Shown piece by piece: positions 1 to 8,291 of a stretch of DNA of 64,000 nt. The translations under genes were made by a program, and so were the position numbers. Under the pieces are notes generated by a model. The model saw only the letters and a list, made by a program, of their open reading frames with translations, ran no database searches and was not told where the DNA came from. This DNA comes from DATMRS01 sp035566015 (GTDB lineage: Bacteria; Pseudomonadota; Alphaproteobacteria; Sphingomonadales; Sphingomonadaceae), in contig DATMRS010000020.1 in NCBI GenBank assembly GCA_035566015.1, positions 62,001 through 126,000 of the forward strand, written 5' to 3'. Every line of letters starts with the position of its first letter. Positions within the stretch are counted from its first letter, which is position 1.

Positions 1-882
1 GTGAAGACGCTTTTGCGGATCATCGGCCCGGCGGCGCTGGGCGCGGGCGCGGTGCAGTTCAACCTGCTCGTCTCGACGACGCTTGCCGCGCGCTTCCTGC
101 CGCAGGGCTCGGTTTCCTATCTTTATTATGCCGACCGGCTGAACCAGTTGCCGCTAGGCCTGATCGGCATCGGCATCGGCACCGCGATCCTGCCCGCTTT
201 GTCGCGCCAGATCGGCGGCGGCAATCAGGGCGCGGCCGTGCATACCCAGAACCGCGCGATCGAACTGTCGCTGCTGCTCACCCTGCCCGCCACCGCCGCG
301 CTGATGCTGTCGGCGACGCCGCTGATCCGCGCGCTGCTCCAGCACGGCGCCTTCACCGCGATCGACACCAGCGCGAGCGCGGCAGCGCTGTCCGCCTTCT
401 CGCTGGGCTTGCCCGCCTATATCCTCATCAAGGTGCTCACCCCCGGCTTCTATGCGCGGGCGGACACGAAGACGCCGGTGCGGATCGCGCTCGTCGCGAT
501 GCTCGCCAATTTCGTGATGAACCTGATCCTCGTCTGGCCGATGGCGCATGTCGGGCTGGCGCTCTCCACCGCGCTTTCCGCCTGGCTCAATGTCGGCCTG
601 CTCTACTGGACCCTGCGCCGCCGGGGCCAGTTCGCGATCGACGCGCAGCTTCGCCGCCGCACGATCCGGCTGGCGGCGGCGACGGCGGCGATGGCGGTGC
701 TGCTGCTGCTGCTCAATCCCGTCATCGACGCGCATAGCGGGCGCGGCCTCGTCGAGCGCGTCGCGGCGCTCGCGGTGCTGATCGGCGCAGGGAGCGCCAC
801 CTATTTCGCCGCCGCCTTCCTGTTCGGTGCCTTCACCGTCGCCGAGGTCCGCGCACAGCTCAGCCGGCGCCGTCCGACTTGA
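1..882 (+). CDS. murJ: MurJ (MviN) lipid II flippase, C-terminal part
   Basis: Partial gene cut by the window edge: 293 codons are visible to the TGA at 880-882, while full MurJ is about 500-530 aa. The GTG at base 1 is probably an internal codon. At least seven hydrophobic segments alternate with short polar loops, in the MATE-like fold of the MurJ family. MurJ flips lipid II across the inner membrane for peptidoglycan synthesis. The conserved stretches around FNLLVSTTLAARFLPQGSVS and GIGTAILPALSRQIG fit MviN proteins. trpS follows within 35 bp on the same strand, so the two may be cotranscribed. The call rests on family resemblance and is secure despite the missing N-terminus. Confidence 0.9.
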   Translation: MKTLLRIIGPAALGAGAVQFNLLVSTTLAARFLPQGSVSYLYYADRLNQLPLGLIGIGIGTAILPALSRQIGGGNQGAAVHTQNRAIELSLLLTLPATAALMLSATPLIRALLQHGAFTAIDTSASAAALSAFSLGLPAYILIKVLTPGFYARADTKTPVRIALVAMLANFVMNLILVWPMAHVGLALSTALSAWLNVGLLYWTLRRRGQFAIDAQLRRRTIRLAAATAAMAVLLLLLNPVIDAHSGRGLVERVAALAVLIGAGSATYFAAAFLFGAFTVAEVRAQLSRRRPT

Positions 883-914
883 CGCAGGCGCCGCGCCGCG
901 ACACGAGCGCAGAC

Positions 915-1925
915 ATGACTCAGCGTATCGTCTCGGGCATCCAGCCCACCGGCAACCTTCACCTCGGCAATTATCTGGGTGCGATCCGCAACTGGGTGCG
1001 GATGCAGGACGCGATGGAGGGCGACAGCCGCTGCTTCTTCTTCCTCGCCGATCTGCATGCGATCTCGGTGCACAACGATCCGGCGACGCTCGCCGCGAAC
1101 GTGCGCGCGATGGCGGCGGCGCTGATCGCGTCGGGCGTCGATCCGCAGCGTTCGGTGCTGTTCAGCCAGGCGCATGTGCCCGCGCATCCCGAACTGGCGT
1201 GGCTGCTGAACGGCACGGCGCGGATCGGTTGGGTCAACCGCATGACCCAGTTCAAGGAGAAATCGGGCAAGAATCGCGAGGGCGCGAGCGTCGCGCTCTA
1301 CACCTATCCCGTCCTCCAGGCCGCCGATGTGCTTCTCTATCAGGCGACGCACGTCCCGGTGGGCGAGGATCAGCGCCAGCATCTCGAACTGGCCCGCGAC
1401 GTCGCGGTCAAGTTCAACACCGATTTCGGCGTCGATCTCTTCACCCTACCCGAGGCGATCATTCCGACGGCGGCCGCGCGGATCATGTCGTTGCGCGACG
1501 GCACGTCGAAAATGTCGAAATCCGATCCGTCGGACATGAGCCGCATCAACCTGACCGACGATACCGACCTCGTCGTCCAGAAGATCCGCAAGGCGAAGAC
1601 CGATTCCGAGCCGCTGCCCGACGACCCGGCGGCGCTCGACGCGCGGCCCGAGGCGCGCAACCTCGTCGGCATCTATGCGACGCTCGCGAACGAGACGCCG
1701 GCTGAGGTGCTCGCCCGCTTCGGCGGCCAGGGATTCGGCCAGTTCAAGCCGGTGCTCGCCGATCTGGTCGCCGAGACGCTGCGCCCGGTGAAGGCGCGCC
1801 TCGACGCGCTCAACGCCGATCCGGGCGAACTGGACGGGCTGCTCGCGAGCGGCGCGGCCAAGGCGCGAGAGGCGGCGGAGCCGACGCTGGAGGGCGCCTA
1901 TCGCGCGCTCGGCCTAAGGGGCTGA
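915..1925 (+). CDS. trpS: Tryptophanyl-tRNA synthetase
   Basis: Class I aminoacyl-tRNA synthetase that charges tRNA-Trp in the cytoplasm. The 336-aa product has the HIGH-like motif in PTGNLHLGN near residue 12 and the KMSKS loop as KMSKSDPSD at about residue 200, both needed for ATP binding. The length is typical of bacterial TrpS. I chose the ATG at 915, which gives the usual start MTQRIVSGIQPTG. An in-frame TTG at 879 would overlap the murJ stop and add 12 atypical residues. It lies just downstream of murJ on the same strand. Confidence 0.96.
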   Translation: MTQRIVSGIQPTGNLHLGNYLGAIRNWVRMQDAMEGDSRCFFFLADLHAISVHNDPATLAANVRAMAAALIASGVDPQRSVLFSQAHVPAHPELAWLLNGTARIGWVNRMTQFKEKSGKNREGASVALYTYPVLQAADVLLYQATHVPVGEDQRQHLELARDVAVKFNTDFGVDLFTLPEAIIPTAAARIMSLRDGTSKMSKSDPSDMSRINLTDDTDLVVQKIRKAKTDSEPLPDDPAALDARPEARNLVGIYATLANETPAEVLARFGGQGFGQFKPVLADLVAETLRPVKARLDALNADPGELDGLLASGAAKAREAAEPTLEGAYRALGLRG

Positions 1926-2041
1926 ACCCGCGCGGAAACCGGGACATGCGCGATTCGTTCAATCGTTGTTCAGCCCGGCTTTGCGATAAGACGACGTTGC
2001 TATAGGCTGAAGTGCGAAGGCCACCCCGAAAGGTCGCATAT

Positions 2042-2674
2042 ATGCCATTGTCGAAGACGCTTCTTACCCTTGCCGCTCCCCTGGCGCTGCTGTCGCTGGG
2101 CGCGTGCGCGACGCCTTTCGCGGCCAATGTCGCCCGTTTCCAGCAGATGCCCGCGCCGCAGGGCCAGTCCTTCGTCGTCCAGGCGGCCAATCCGCGCGAC
2201 GAGGGCGGGCTTGAGTTCAGCCGCTACGCCTCGCTGGTCGGTGCGCAGCTCACTGCGCAGGGCTATCGCCAGGCCAGCGATCCGCGCAACGCCACCTTCG
2301 TCGTGATGCTCGATTATGGCGTCGACAACGGCCATGAGAAGGTCGTGAGCACGCCGGGCTTCGGCTATGGCGGCTTCGGTCGGCCCTGGGGTCCGTGGGG
2401 TTATCGCTCCTCTTTCTATTATGGCTGGGGCGATCCCTTCTGGGGCTATCCCGACGTCGAGAGCTATACCTATTATACGAGCTTCCTCGACATGACGATC
2501 AGCCGCACCGCCGATGGGCAGCGCCTGTTCGAAGGCAAGGCGCGCGCCCGTTCGCGCACTGACAGCCTGCCCGTGCTGGTGCCTAACCTCGTCAAGGCGA
2601 TGTTCACCGGCTTCCCCGGTAATTCGGGCGAGGAAGTCCGCATCACCGTTCCCCCCCCGCCCCGCCAGCAATAA
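2042..2674 (+). CDS. DUF4136-type outer-membrane lipoprotein
   Basis: A 210-aa product with a lipoprotein signal peptide: hydrophobic residues 5-20 and lipobox LGAC with the lipidated Cys at position 22. The middle (about 100-145) is rich in Gly, Tyr, Trp and Phe (for example GFGYGGFGRPWGPWGYRSS). The C-terminal half carries the LFEGKARARS and LVKAMFTGFPG segments seen in DUF4136 proteins, a family of small predicted lipoproteins of unknown function. The ATG at 2042 was chosen because it places the signal peptide at the N-terminus; an upstream ATG at 2012 would add ten polar residues. It stands alone between trpS and convergent dnaA, with its own terminator. Confidence 0.75.
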   Translation: MPLSKTLLTLAAPLALLSLGACATPFAANVARFQQMPAPQGQSFVVQAANPRDEGGLEFSRYASLVGAQLTAQGYRQASDPRNATFVVMLDYGVDNGHEKVVSTPGFGYGGFGRPWGPWGYRSSFYYGWGDPFWGYPDVESYTYYTSFLDMTISRTADGQRLFEGKARARSRTDSLPVLVPNLVKAMFTGFPGNSGEEVRITVPPPPRQQ

Positions 2675-2717
2675 GCGGCGGGAAGGGGCGCACCGCGGCG
2701 CTCCCCTGCTACGTCCT

Positions 2718-2753
2718 CCCGGCGAAAGCCGGGTGGGCGCCCTCCACTTTTTT
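2718..2753 (+). terminator. Intrinsic terminator after the DUF4136 lipoprotein gene
   Basis: A CCCGGC-gaaa-GCCGGG hairpin is followed by a second GTGG...CCAC stem that runs straight into six T residues at 2748-2753. It lies 44 bp past the lipoprotein stop and 39 bp before the convergent dnaA stop. Confidence 0.7.
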
Positions 2754-2791
2754 ACAATGCACCCCGCAAATATTGGAAAGGCGCGTCGCGC

Positions 2792-4210
2792 TTATCCTTC
2801 CAGTTGGCGGATCAGCAGGCGCACGTCGGCGTCGAGTTCGGCGTCGGTCTGGCGCAGTTTCTCGATCTGGCGGACGGCGTGGATCACCGTCGTATGATCG
2901 CGGCCGCCGAAACGACGGCCGATTTCGGGCAGAGAACGCGGCGTGAGCTGCTTGGCGAGATACATCGCCACCTGACGCGGCCGCGCCACTTCGCGCGCGC
3001 GGCGCGCCGAACTCATCTCGGTCTGCTTGATGCGATAATGCTCGCAGACGCGGCGCTGTATCTCCTCGATCGTGATCCGGCGCTGGGTCGCGCGCAGCAG
3101 ATCGGCGAGCGTCTCCTGCGTGAACTCCATGTCAATCGCGCGGCCGGTGAGCATCGCATAGGCGACCACGCGATTGAGCGCACCTTCCAGTTCGCGCACA
3201 TTGGCGCTGATCCGGCGGGCGAGGAACAGCACCACATCCTGCGGCACCTTCGCCTGCGGCATCGCCTCCAGCTTCTTGACGATGATGTTGAGGCGCAGCT
3301 CGAAATCGGCGGGATTGACGTCGGCGACGAGGCCCCAGGAGAGGCGCGACAGGATGCGGCTCTCGATTCCGTCCAGGTCCTGCGGGCTGCGATCGGCGGT
3401 GATGACGAGCCGCTTCCCGGCGGTGATGATCTCGTTCATCGTGTGGAAGAATTCTTCCTGCGTCGAATCCTTGCCGGCGATGAACTGCACGTCGTCGATC
3501 ATCAGCACGTCGGCGGCGCGCAGCCGCGCCTTGAAGCTGTGCGTGTCCTTCGCGCGCATCGCGGCGACGAATTCGTACATGAACTTCTCGGCCGACATGT
3601 AGATGACGCGCGCGCCGGGATGCCGCGCGAGATAATCCTGGCCGATCGCGTGCATCAGGTGCGTCTTGCCGAGCCCGGTGCCGCCGTGGAGAAAGAGCGG
3701 GTTGAAGCCTGCCGCGCCGCCCTCGGCCAAGGTCCGTGCCGCATTGTAGGCGACCTCATTCGCCTTGCCGACGACGAACGAATCGAAGCTGTAGCGCGCC
3801 TCGAACGGCGTGCTGCCCTCCGCTGCCGGGGCGAGCGTTGACGCCTCGGCGGCCACTTCCTCGGCCGGCTCAGGCGGAATCGCGAAGAGTGGCGCGCGCG
3901 CCTCGCCATTTGCCTCGATCGCGACGCGGCGCACCTGCGGCAGCATCGACCGCCAGGCCGCGAGCAACTGATCGATGAAATGCGTCTCGACCCAGTTGGC
4001 CATGAATTCGGACGGAGCGGCGAGGCGCACCGTCGCGCCATCCGAATCAACGCCGACAAGCGTGACGGGCTTCAGCCAGCCGTCAAAGGTGCGCGCGCCA
4101 CATGTCTTGCGCAGCCCCGCCCGAATGGCGTCCCAGGCAGCTTCGAAGGGCGAAGGGCCGCAATCGCCTTCCTTCCGATCGTCCGCCAACCCCTTTTGCA
4201 CCACGCGCAT
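2792..4210 (-). CDS. dnaA: Chromosomal replication initiator DnaA
   Basis: AAA+ initiator that binds DnaA boxes and melts oriC. The 472-aa product has domain I at about residues 20-90, a low-complexity Ala/Glu-rich linker (about 115-140), Walker A GGTGLGKTHLMHAIG near 176, Walker B DVLMIDDVQF near 235, and the domain IV DNA-binding signature GGRDHTTVIHAVRQI near the C-terminus. Length and order match alphaproteobacterial DnaA. The ATG at 4210 (MRVVQKG) is the only good start. It is transcribed away from rpsT, with about 460 bp of repeat-rich DNA between the two genes. The rpsT-dnaA neighbourhood is also seen in other alphaproteobacteria and does not by itself mark oriC. Confidence 0.97.
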   Translation of the reverse strand: MRVVQKGLADDRKEGDCGPSPFEAAWDAIRAGLRKTCGARTFDGWLKPVTLVGVDSDGATVRLAAPSEFMANWVETHFIDQLLAAWRSMLPQVRRVAIEANGEARAPLFAIPPEPAEEVAAEASTLAPAAEGSTPFEARYSFDSFVVGKANEVAYNAARTLAEGGAAGFNPLFLHGGTGLGKTHLMHAIGQDYLARHPGARVIYMSAEKFMYEFVAAMRAKDTHSFKARLRAADVLMIDDVQFIAGKDSTQEEFFHTMNEIITAGKRLVITADRSPQDLDGIESRILSRLSWGLVADVNPADFELRLNIIVKKLEAMPQAKVPQDVVLFLARRISANVRELEGALNRVVAYAMLTGRAIDMEFTQETLADLLRATQRRITIEEIQRRVCEHYRIKQTEMSSARRAREVARPRQVAMYLAKQLTPRSLPEIGRRFGGRDHTTVIHAVRQIEKLRQTDAELDADVRLLIRQLEG

Positions 4211-4604
4211 CCCCTTGAGCTACTCCGATCCCACCGGCCGGCGCCGTTTTTCCAAGACAAAGCCTCCCCCTGCGTGGCGAGCCCCCGCTCACCGCCGCAT
4301 AAAGACTATTTCTCGTGCATTACCCCCCACACGGATTCGCCACGTGGGACGCCTCTTGTGGAAGCGCTGGCGCGCACGATCAAGGCCCGATTCCGTCACT
4401 GACATGAAATAATAATGTTGACAGGCCGAACGCCGCAAAATGCGTGCATTTTCTTGTAAGTTATTGTTCTAACTAATAGAATTTGCGAAAGTTGTTTCGC
4501 ATCGATTCGCCCGAATCGTGGACTTTCCTTGGGTTGCACGCGCAACAGATTCGTCATCAAAAAAGAACGCCGCCTGACGCCACGGATCCGTAACGAAGCG
4601 TTAA
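4211..4604. promoter_or_regulatory. dnaA upstream region with four inverted repeats and five GANTC sites
   Basis: A 394-bp stretch without a gene. Its rpsT-side half is AT-richer than the flanks and holds four perfect inverted repeats: AAAATGC-GT-GCATTTT (4437-4452), GCGAAA-GTTG-TTTCGC (4485-4500), CGATTCG-CC-CGAATCG (4503-4518) and GTTGC-ACGC-GCAAC (4533-4546). GANTC, the CcrM methylation target in alphaproteobacteria, occurs at 4334, 4389, 4504, 4513 and 4548; two of these lie in the arms of the third palindrome. I saw no perfect DnaA box. The dnaA promoter must lie here, but I could not fix it. Confidence 0.6.
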
Positions 4605-4646
4605 CGATGAAAACGAAAATGCCCGCCGGAATCGCTCCCGGCGGGC
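4605..4646 (-). terminator. rpsT terminator
   Basis: Perfect 9-bp stem GCCCGCCGG / CCGGCGGGC (4621-4629 and 4638-4646). Read on the minus strand it is followed by the T-rich tail ATTTTCGTTTTC. It starts 26 bp after the rpsT stop. Confidence 0.85.
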
Positions 4647-4671
4647 ATCGCTTATTCGGTCGGAAACAGGC

Positions 4672-4935
4672 TCAGCCGAGGGCGGCGACCCGCTTGGTGA
4701 GTCGCGCGAACTTGCGCGCCGCCGTATTCTTGTGAACCACGCCCTTGGCGACGCCACGCGCCAGCTCCGGCTGCGCGGCGGCCAGCGCACTCGCCGCAGC
4801 TTCCTTGTCACCGGCCAGAAGCGCGCTCTCCACCTTCTTCACGAAGGTGCGGATTCGGCTGACGCGATTGCCGTTGACCTCGGCCCGCCGATTGTTGCGC
4901 CGGATACGCTTCTTTGCCTGCGGCGTGTTCGCCAT
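4672..4935 (-). CDS. rpsT: 30S ribosomal protein S20
   Basis: An 87-aa, strongly basic protein that binds 16S rRNA in the small subunit. The N-terminus MANTPQAKKRIRRNNRR and the later GVVHKNTAARKFARLTKRV segment are diagnostic of S20. Length is normal. The ATG at 4935 is the universal S20 start. mutM lies 95 bp upstream on the same strand and a clear terminator follows the stop. Confidence 0.97.
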   Translation of the reverse strand: MANTPQAKKRIRRNNRRAEVNGNRVSRIRTFVKKVESALLAGDKEAAASALAAAQPELARGVAKGVVHKNTAARKFARLTKRVAALG

Positions 4936-5030
4936 GCTTCGTCCTATATGCCAAAAAGAAAAGCGGCGCGGAAACAGGCCGCACCGACGTGGCGCGCTGC
5001 TTAGCCACCTGTGGCGGCGAGGTCAACCGT

Positions 5031-5843
5031 TCAACGCTGGCATTTGCGGCAGAAGAAGGTCGATCGCCCGCCATCGACGCGCCGCTCGACCGTCCCGCCG
5101 CAGCCGCACGCCTCGCCCTCGCGCCCATAGACGCGCCATTGCTTCGAGAAATAGCCAAGCTCGCCGTCAGGCCGCGCATAATCGCGCAAGGTCGATCCGC
5201 CCGCCTCGATCGCGGCTTCGAGCACCGCGCGCACCGAATCGACCAGCCGCCCGAGCGCGGTCCGGCCGAGTCGTCCCGCCGCCGTCGTCGGCGCGATCCG
5301 CGCGCCGTGCAGCGCCTCGCACACATAGATGTTGCCGAGTCCCGCGACGATCCGCTGGTCGAGCAGCAGCGTCTTCACCGGGGCGACGCGTCCGGCGAAT
5401 CGGGCCGCCAGATGCGCGGCGGTGAAGGCGGGGCCGAGCGGTTCCGGCCCAAGCGCGCGGAACGCGGGAAAATCCGCGATCGCCTCGCTCGCGATCAGGT
5501 CGAGCGAGCCGAAACGGCGCGGGTCCGCCAGCGCCAGCCGCCGCCCCGCCGCTGTCCCGATCAGCAGATGGTCATGCTTGCCGATCGCTTCGGGATCGAT
5601 TCGCCAGCGTCCCGACATACCGAGATGGAAGATCAGGGTATCGCCGCGATCGGTGTCGATCAGCCCATATTTGGCGCGTCGCCCCAGTGCCGTCACGGTG
5701 GCGCCGGTCATCCGCTGGCGAAGGTCGAGCGGAATCGGGCGGCGCAGATCGGCGCGGCGCGGCTCCACCAGCGTCAGGCGCTGCCCTTCGAGGACAGGGC
5801 GCAGCCCGCGCACGGTGGTTTCGACTTCGGGAAGCTCCGGCAT
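5031..5843 (-). CDS. mutM: Formamidopyrimidine-DNA glycosylase (Fpg/MutM)
   Basis: Base-excision repair enzyme that removes 8-oxoguanine and formamidopyrimidines and nicks the abasic site. The 270-aa product begins MPELPEVET, where Pro2 is the catalytic nucleophile and Glu3 the catalytic acid. That fixes the start at 5843; an ATG at 5906 would bury Pro2 behind 21 residues. The helix-two-turn-helix region is in the middle, and the C-terminal zinc finger is visible as CGCGGTVERRV...FFCRKCQR. The gene diverges from ubiE, with 61 bp between the starts. Confidence 0.95.
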   Translation of the reverse strand: MPELPEVETTVRGLRPVLEGQRLTLVEPRRADLRRPIPLDLRQRMTGATVTALGRRAKYGLIDTDRGDTLIFHLGMSGRWRIDPEAIGKHDHLLIGTAAGRRLALADPRRFGSLDLIASEAIADFPAFRALGPEPLGPAFTAAHLAARFAGRVAPVKTLLLDQRIVAGLGNIYVCEALHGARIAPTTAAGRLGRTALGRLVDSVRAVLEAAIEAGGSTLRDYARPDGELGYFSKQWRVYGREGEACGCGGTVERRVDGGRSTFFCRKCQR

Positions 5844-5904
5844 GGCCTGATCCGCGCTAGGTTCGAATTGCCGCCGCCGCAAGGCTTGGCTAGAGCCTGA
5901 AGCC

Positions 5905-6636
5905 ATGAACGATACCGTCTCCTTCGGCTATACCGACGTCACCCCTGCGGAAAAGACCGCGAAGGTGGGCGAGGTGTTCGCCAGTGTCGCCAGCCGTTAC
6001 GACCTGATGAACGACGCGATGTCGGGCGGCCTCCACCGCCTGTGGAAGGACCGCTTCGTCCGTCGTGTGAAGCCGCGCGCGGGCGAGACGATTCTCGACA
6101 TGGCGGGCGGCACGGGCGACATCGCCTTTCGCCTCCGCCGCTCGGGCGCGAAGGTGACGGTGGCCGACATCAACCCCGCGATGCTCGCGGTGGGGCGCGA
6201 ACGCGCGGCCAGGCGCGGCTATGACGATCTCGCCTGGGCGGAGGAGAATGCCGAGCGGTTGAGCTTCGCCGACACCGCGTTCGACGGCTATACGATCGCG
6301 TTCGGCATCCGCAACGTCACCGACATCCCCGCCGCGCTGGCCGAGGCGCATCGCGTGCTGAAGCGCGGCGGCCGCTTCTTCTGCCTTGAATTCTCGACGA
6401 CGCAGTGGCCGGGCTTCGCGGACATTTACGACGCTTATTCGCACCGGCTGGTGCCTAAGCTTGGGAAGCTTTTGGCACATGACGAGGACAGCTATCGCTA
6501 TCTGATCGAATCGATCCGCCGCTTTCCCGATATGCCGACGTTCGAACGGATGATCGCCGACGCCGGCTTCGTGCGCACCCAGGTCGAGCCGCTGCTCGGC
6601 GGCCTTGTCGCGATCCACTCGGGCTGGCGGATATGA
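5905..6636 (+). CDS. ubiE: Ubiquinone/menaquinone C-methyltransferase UbiE
   Basis: SAM-dependent C-methyltransferase of quinone biosynthesis (2-polyprenyl-6-methoxy-1,4-benzoquinol methylation). The 243-aa product has the family stretches VGEVFASVASRYDLMND (about 22-38) and the SAM-binding motif I ILDMAGGTGDIAFRL (about 64), followed by FGIRNVTD and the LKRGGRFFCLEFS segment. Length is typical. The ATG at 5905 is the family start. ubiB begins 7 bp after the stop, so the two form a ubiquinone operon. Confidence 0.96.
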   Translation: MNDTVSFGYTDVTPAEKTAKVGEVFASVASRYDLMNDAMSGGLHRLWKDRFVRRVKPRAGETILDMAGGTGDIAFRLRRSGAKVTVADINPAMLAVGRERAARRGYDDLAWAEENAERLSFADTAFDGYTIAFGIRNVTDIPAALAEAHRVLKRGGRFFCLEFSTTQWPGFADIYDAYSHRLVPKLGKLLAHDEDSYRYLIESIRRFPDMPTFERMIADAGFVRTQVEPLLGGLVAIHSGWRI

Positions 6637-6643
6637 TCGGCCG

Positions 6644-8176
6644 ATGACGCAGCCGGTCGTCCATCTCTGGCGGCTGCTGCGCTGGGGCCGCACCCTCGCC
6701 CGCCATGGCGCGCTCCGGGGCATCGAACGCGATCCGCTGACGCCGCCGGCGGTGCGCCGGCTGTGCCGCCTCGCCCGGTTTGGCGCGCGCGTGCCCAAGG
6801 TGCCGGCCTATGCGGATGCGTTCGAGGCGATCGGCCCCGCCGCGATCAAGCTCGGCCAGGCGCTCGCCACGCGCCCCGATCTGGTGGGAGAGGCTGCCGC
6901 CCACGATCTGCTGCGATTGCAGGACGCGCTGCCCCCCGCCCCGTTCGAGGCGATCCGCAGAGCGATCGAGGGGGGGCTGGACAAGCCGGTCGAGGCGGTC
7001 TTCGCCTCGATCGATCCCGTGCCGATCGGCGCCGCCTCGATCGCGCAGGTGCATCGTGCCGTCACTACCGACGGGCGGCAGGTGGCGGTGAAGGTGCTGC
7101 GCCCCGGCATCGAGGAGGAATTCGCCCGCGCGCTCGAAACCTATGAATGGGCGGCGGCGCAGGCGGAAGCGCTGGGCGGCGAGCTGGCGCGCCTGCGGCC
7201 CCGGCTGGTGATCGCGACCTTCCGCCAGTGGACCGCGCGCGAGCTGGACCTCAGGCGCGAGGGCGCGTCGGCCTCCGAACTGGCCGAGGGGATGGAGGCC
7301 GAACCCGGCTTCGTCGTTCCCGCGATCGACTGGCAGCGCACCGCGCGGCGCGTGCTGACGCTGGAGTGGATCGACGGCATCAAGCTTTCGGATCGCGACG
7401 CGCTGATCGCGGCAGGGCACGATCCGCGCCTGCTGGCGCAATGCCTTGTCCGCGCCTTCCTTCGCCAGGCGATCGCCGAAGGCTTCTTCCACGCCGACAT
7501 GCACCAGGGCAATCTCTTCGCCTTGCCCAATGGCGATATCGCCGCGATCGATTTCGGCATCATGGGGCGGATCGACCGCCGTGCCCGCCTGTGGCTGGCC
7601 GAGATCATACACGGCCTCATCACCGGCAATTACGCCCGTGTCGCCGAGATTCATTTCGAGGCAGGCTATGTGCCGCCCTATCATAACATCGCCGAATTCA
7701 CGACCGCGCTGCGCGCGGTGGGCGAGCCGATCCGGGGCCTGGCCGTCAAGGACATATCGGTCGGCCAGATGCTCGATGGCCTCTTCGCGATCACCCGCGA
7801 TTTCGACATGCCGACGCAGCCGCACCTCCTCCTCCTCCAGAAGACGATGGTGATGGTGGAGGGCGTCGCGACCGCACTCGATCCCGACATCAACATGTGG
7901 GAGACGTCGGGACCTTTCGTGAAGGAATGGCTCCGCTCCGAACTCGGCCCCGAGGCCGCCGTCGCCGCCCGCCTCACGGAGGACCTGCGCACCTTCGCCC
8001 GCCTGCCCGACCTCATCCGCCGCATCGAGGAGCGCTTTCCCGCCCCCGGCGGCGCGCCCCCCCTGCCACCGCTGCGCGAGGTGGAGGTGGTGCGTCTTGG
8101 CGGCGGCTGGCGTTATGCGGCGGTCGCGCTGCTCGCCGCCGTGGCGGGCGCCGTCGCGATGTGGGCGATCGGATAG
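6644..8176 (+). CDS. ubiB: UbiB, ABC1-type atypical kinase for ubiquinone biosynthesis
   Basis: Member of the ABC1/ADCK atypical kinase family needed for ubiquinone hydroxylation steps, probably as a membrane-bound ATPase or chaperone. The 510-aa product shows the family-specific IKLGQ motif, the Ala-rich nucleotide loop PIGAASIAQVHRA, the VAVKVLRPG lysine, the catalytic ADMHQGNLF and the IDFGIMG metal-binding motif. A hydrophobic C-terminal anchor (about 490-510) ends the protein. The ATG at 6644 (MTQPVVHLW) sits 7 bp after ubiE; an upstream ATG at 6605 would overlap ubiE by 32 bp. Confidence 0.95.
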   Translation: MTQPVVHLWRLLRWGRTLARHGALRGIERDPLTPPAVRRLCRLARFGARVPKVPAYADAFEAIGPAAIKLGQALATRPDLVGEAAAHDLLRLQDALPPAPFEAIRRAIEGGLDKPVEAVFASIDPVPIGAASIAQVHRAVTTDGRQVAVKVLRPGIEEEFARALETYEWAAAQAEALGGELARLRPRLVIATFRQWTARELDLRREGASASELAEGMEAEPGFVVPAIDWQRTARRVLTLEWIDGIKLSDRDALIAAGHDPRLLAQCLVRAFLRQAIAEGFFHADMHQGNLFALPNGDIAAIDFGIMGRIDRRARLWLAEIIHGLITGNYARVAEIHFEAGYVPPYHNIAEFTTALRAVGEPIRGLAVKDISVGQMLDGLFAITRDFDMPTQPHLLLLQKTMVMVEGVATALDPDINMWETSGPFVKEWLRSELGPEAAVAARLTEDLRTFARLPDLIRRIEERFPAPGGAPPLPPLREVEVVRLGGGWRYAAVALLAAVAGAVAMWAIG

Positions 8177-8291
8177 CGAGAAGGAATCAATTCGCCCCTG
8201 ACGGGGAAAAACAAGGGTTTAGCGCCCATCCTCCATGACAAGGCGGCAATCGATCGATTAGCGTACCCCGATACATAAAGGGGAGGCTTGC

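Noticed and set aside
2804..3841. Long open frames antisense to dnaA and to many other genes
   Set aside because: High GC leaves long open frames on the opposite strand; their translations are His/Arg/Asp-rich with no motifs, and the sense genes are certain.
4211..4671. Possible oriC next to dnaA
   Set aside because: No perfect DnaA boxes or 13-mer-like AT cluster were seen, and in alphaproteobacteria oriC is often not beside dnaA. The repeats are reported as regulatory only.
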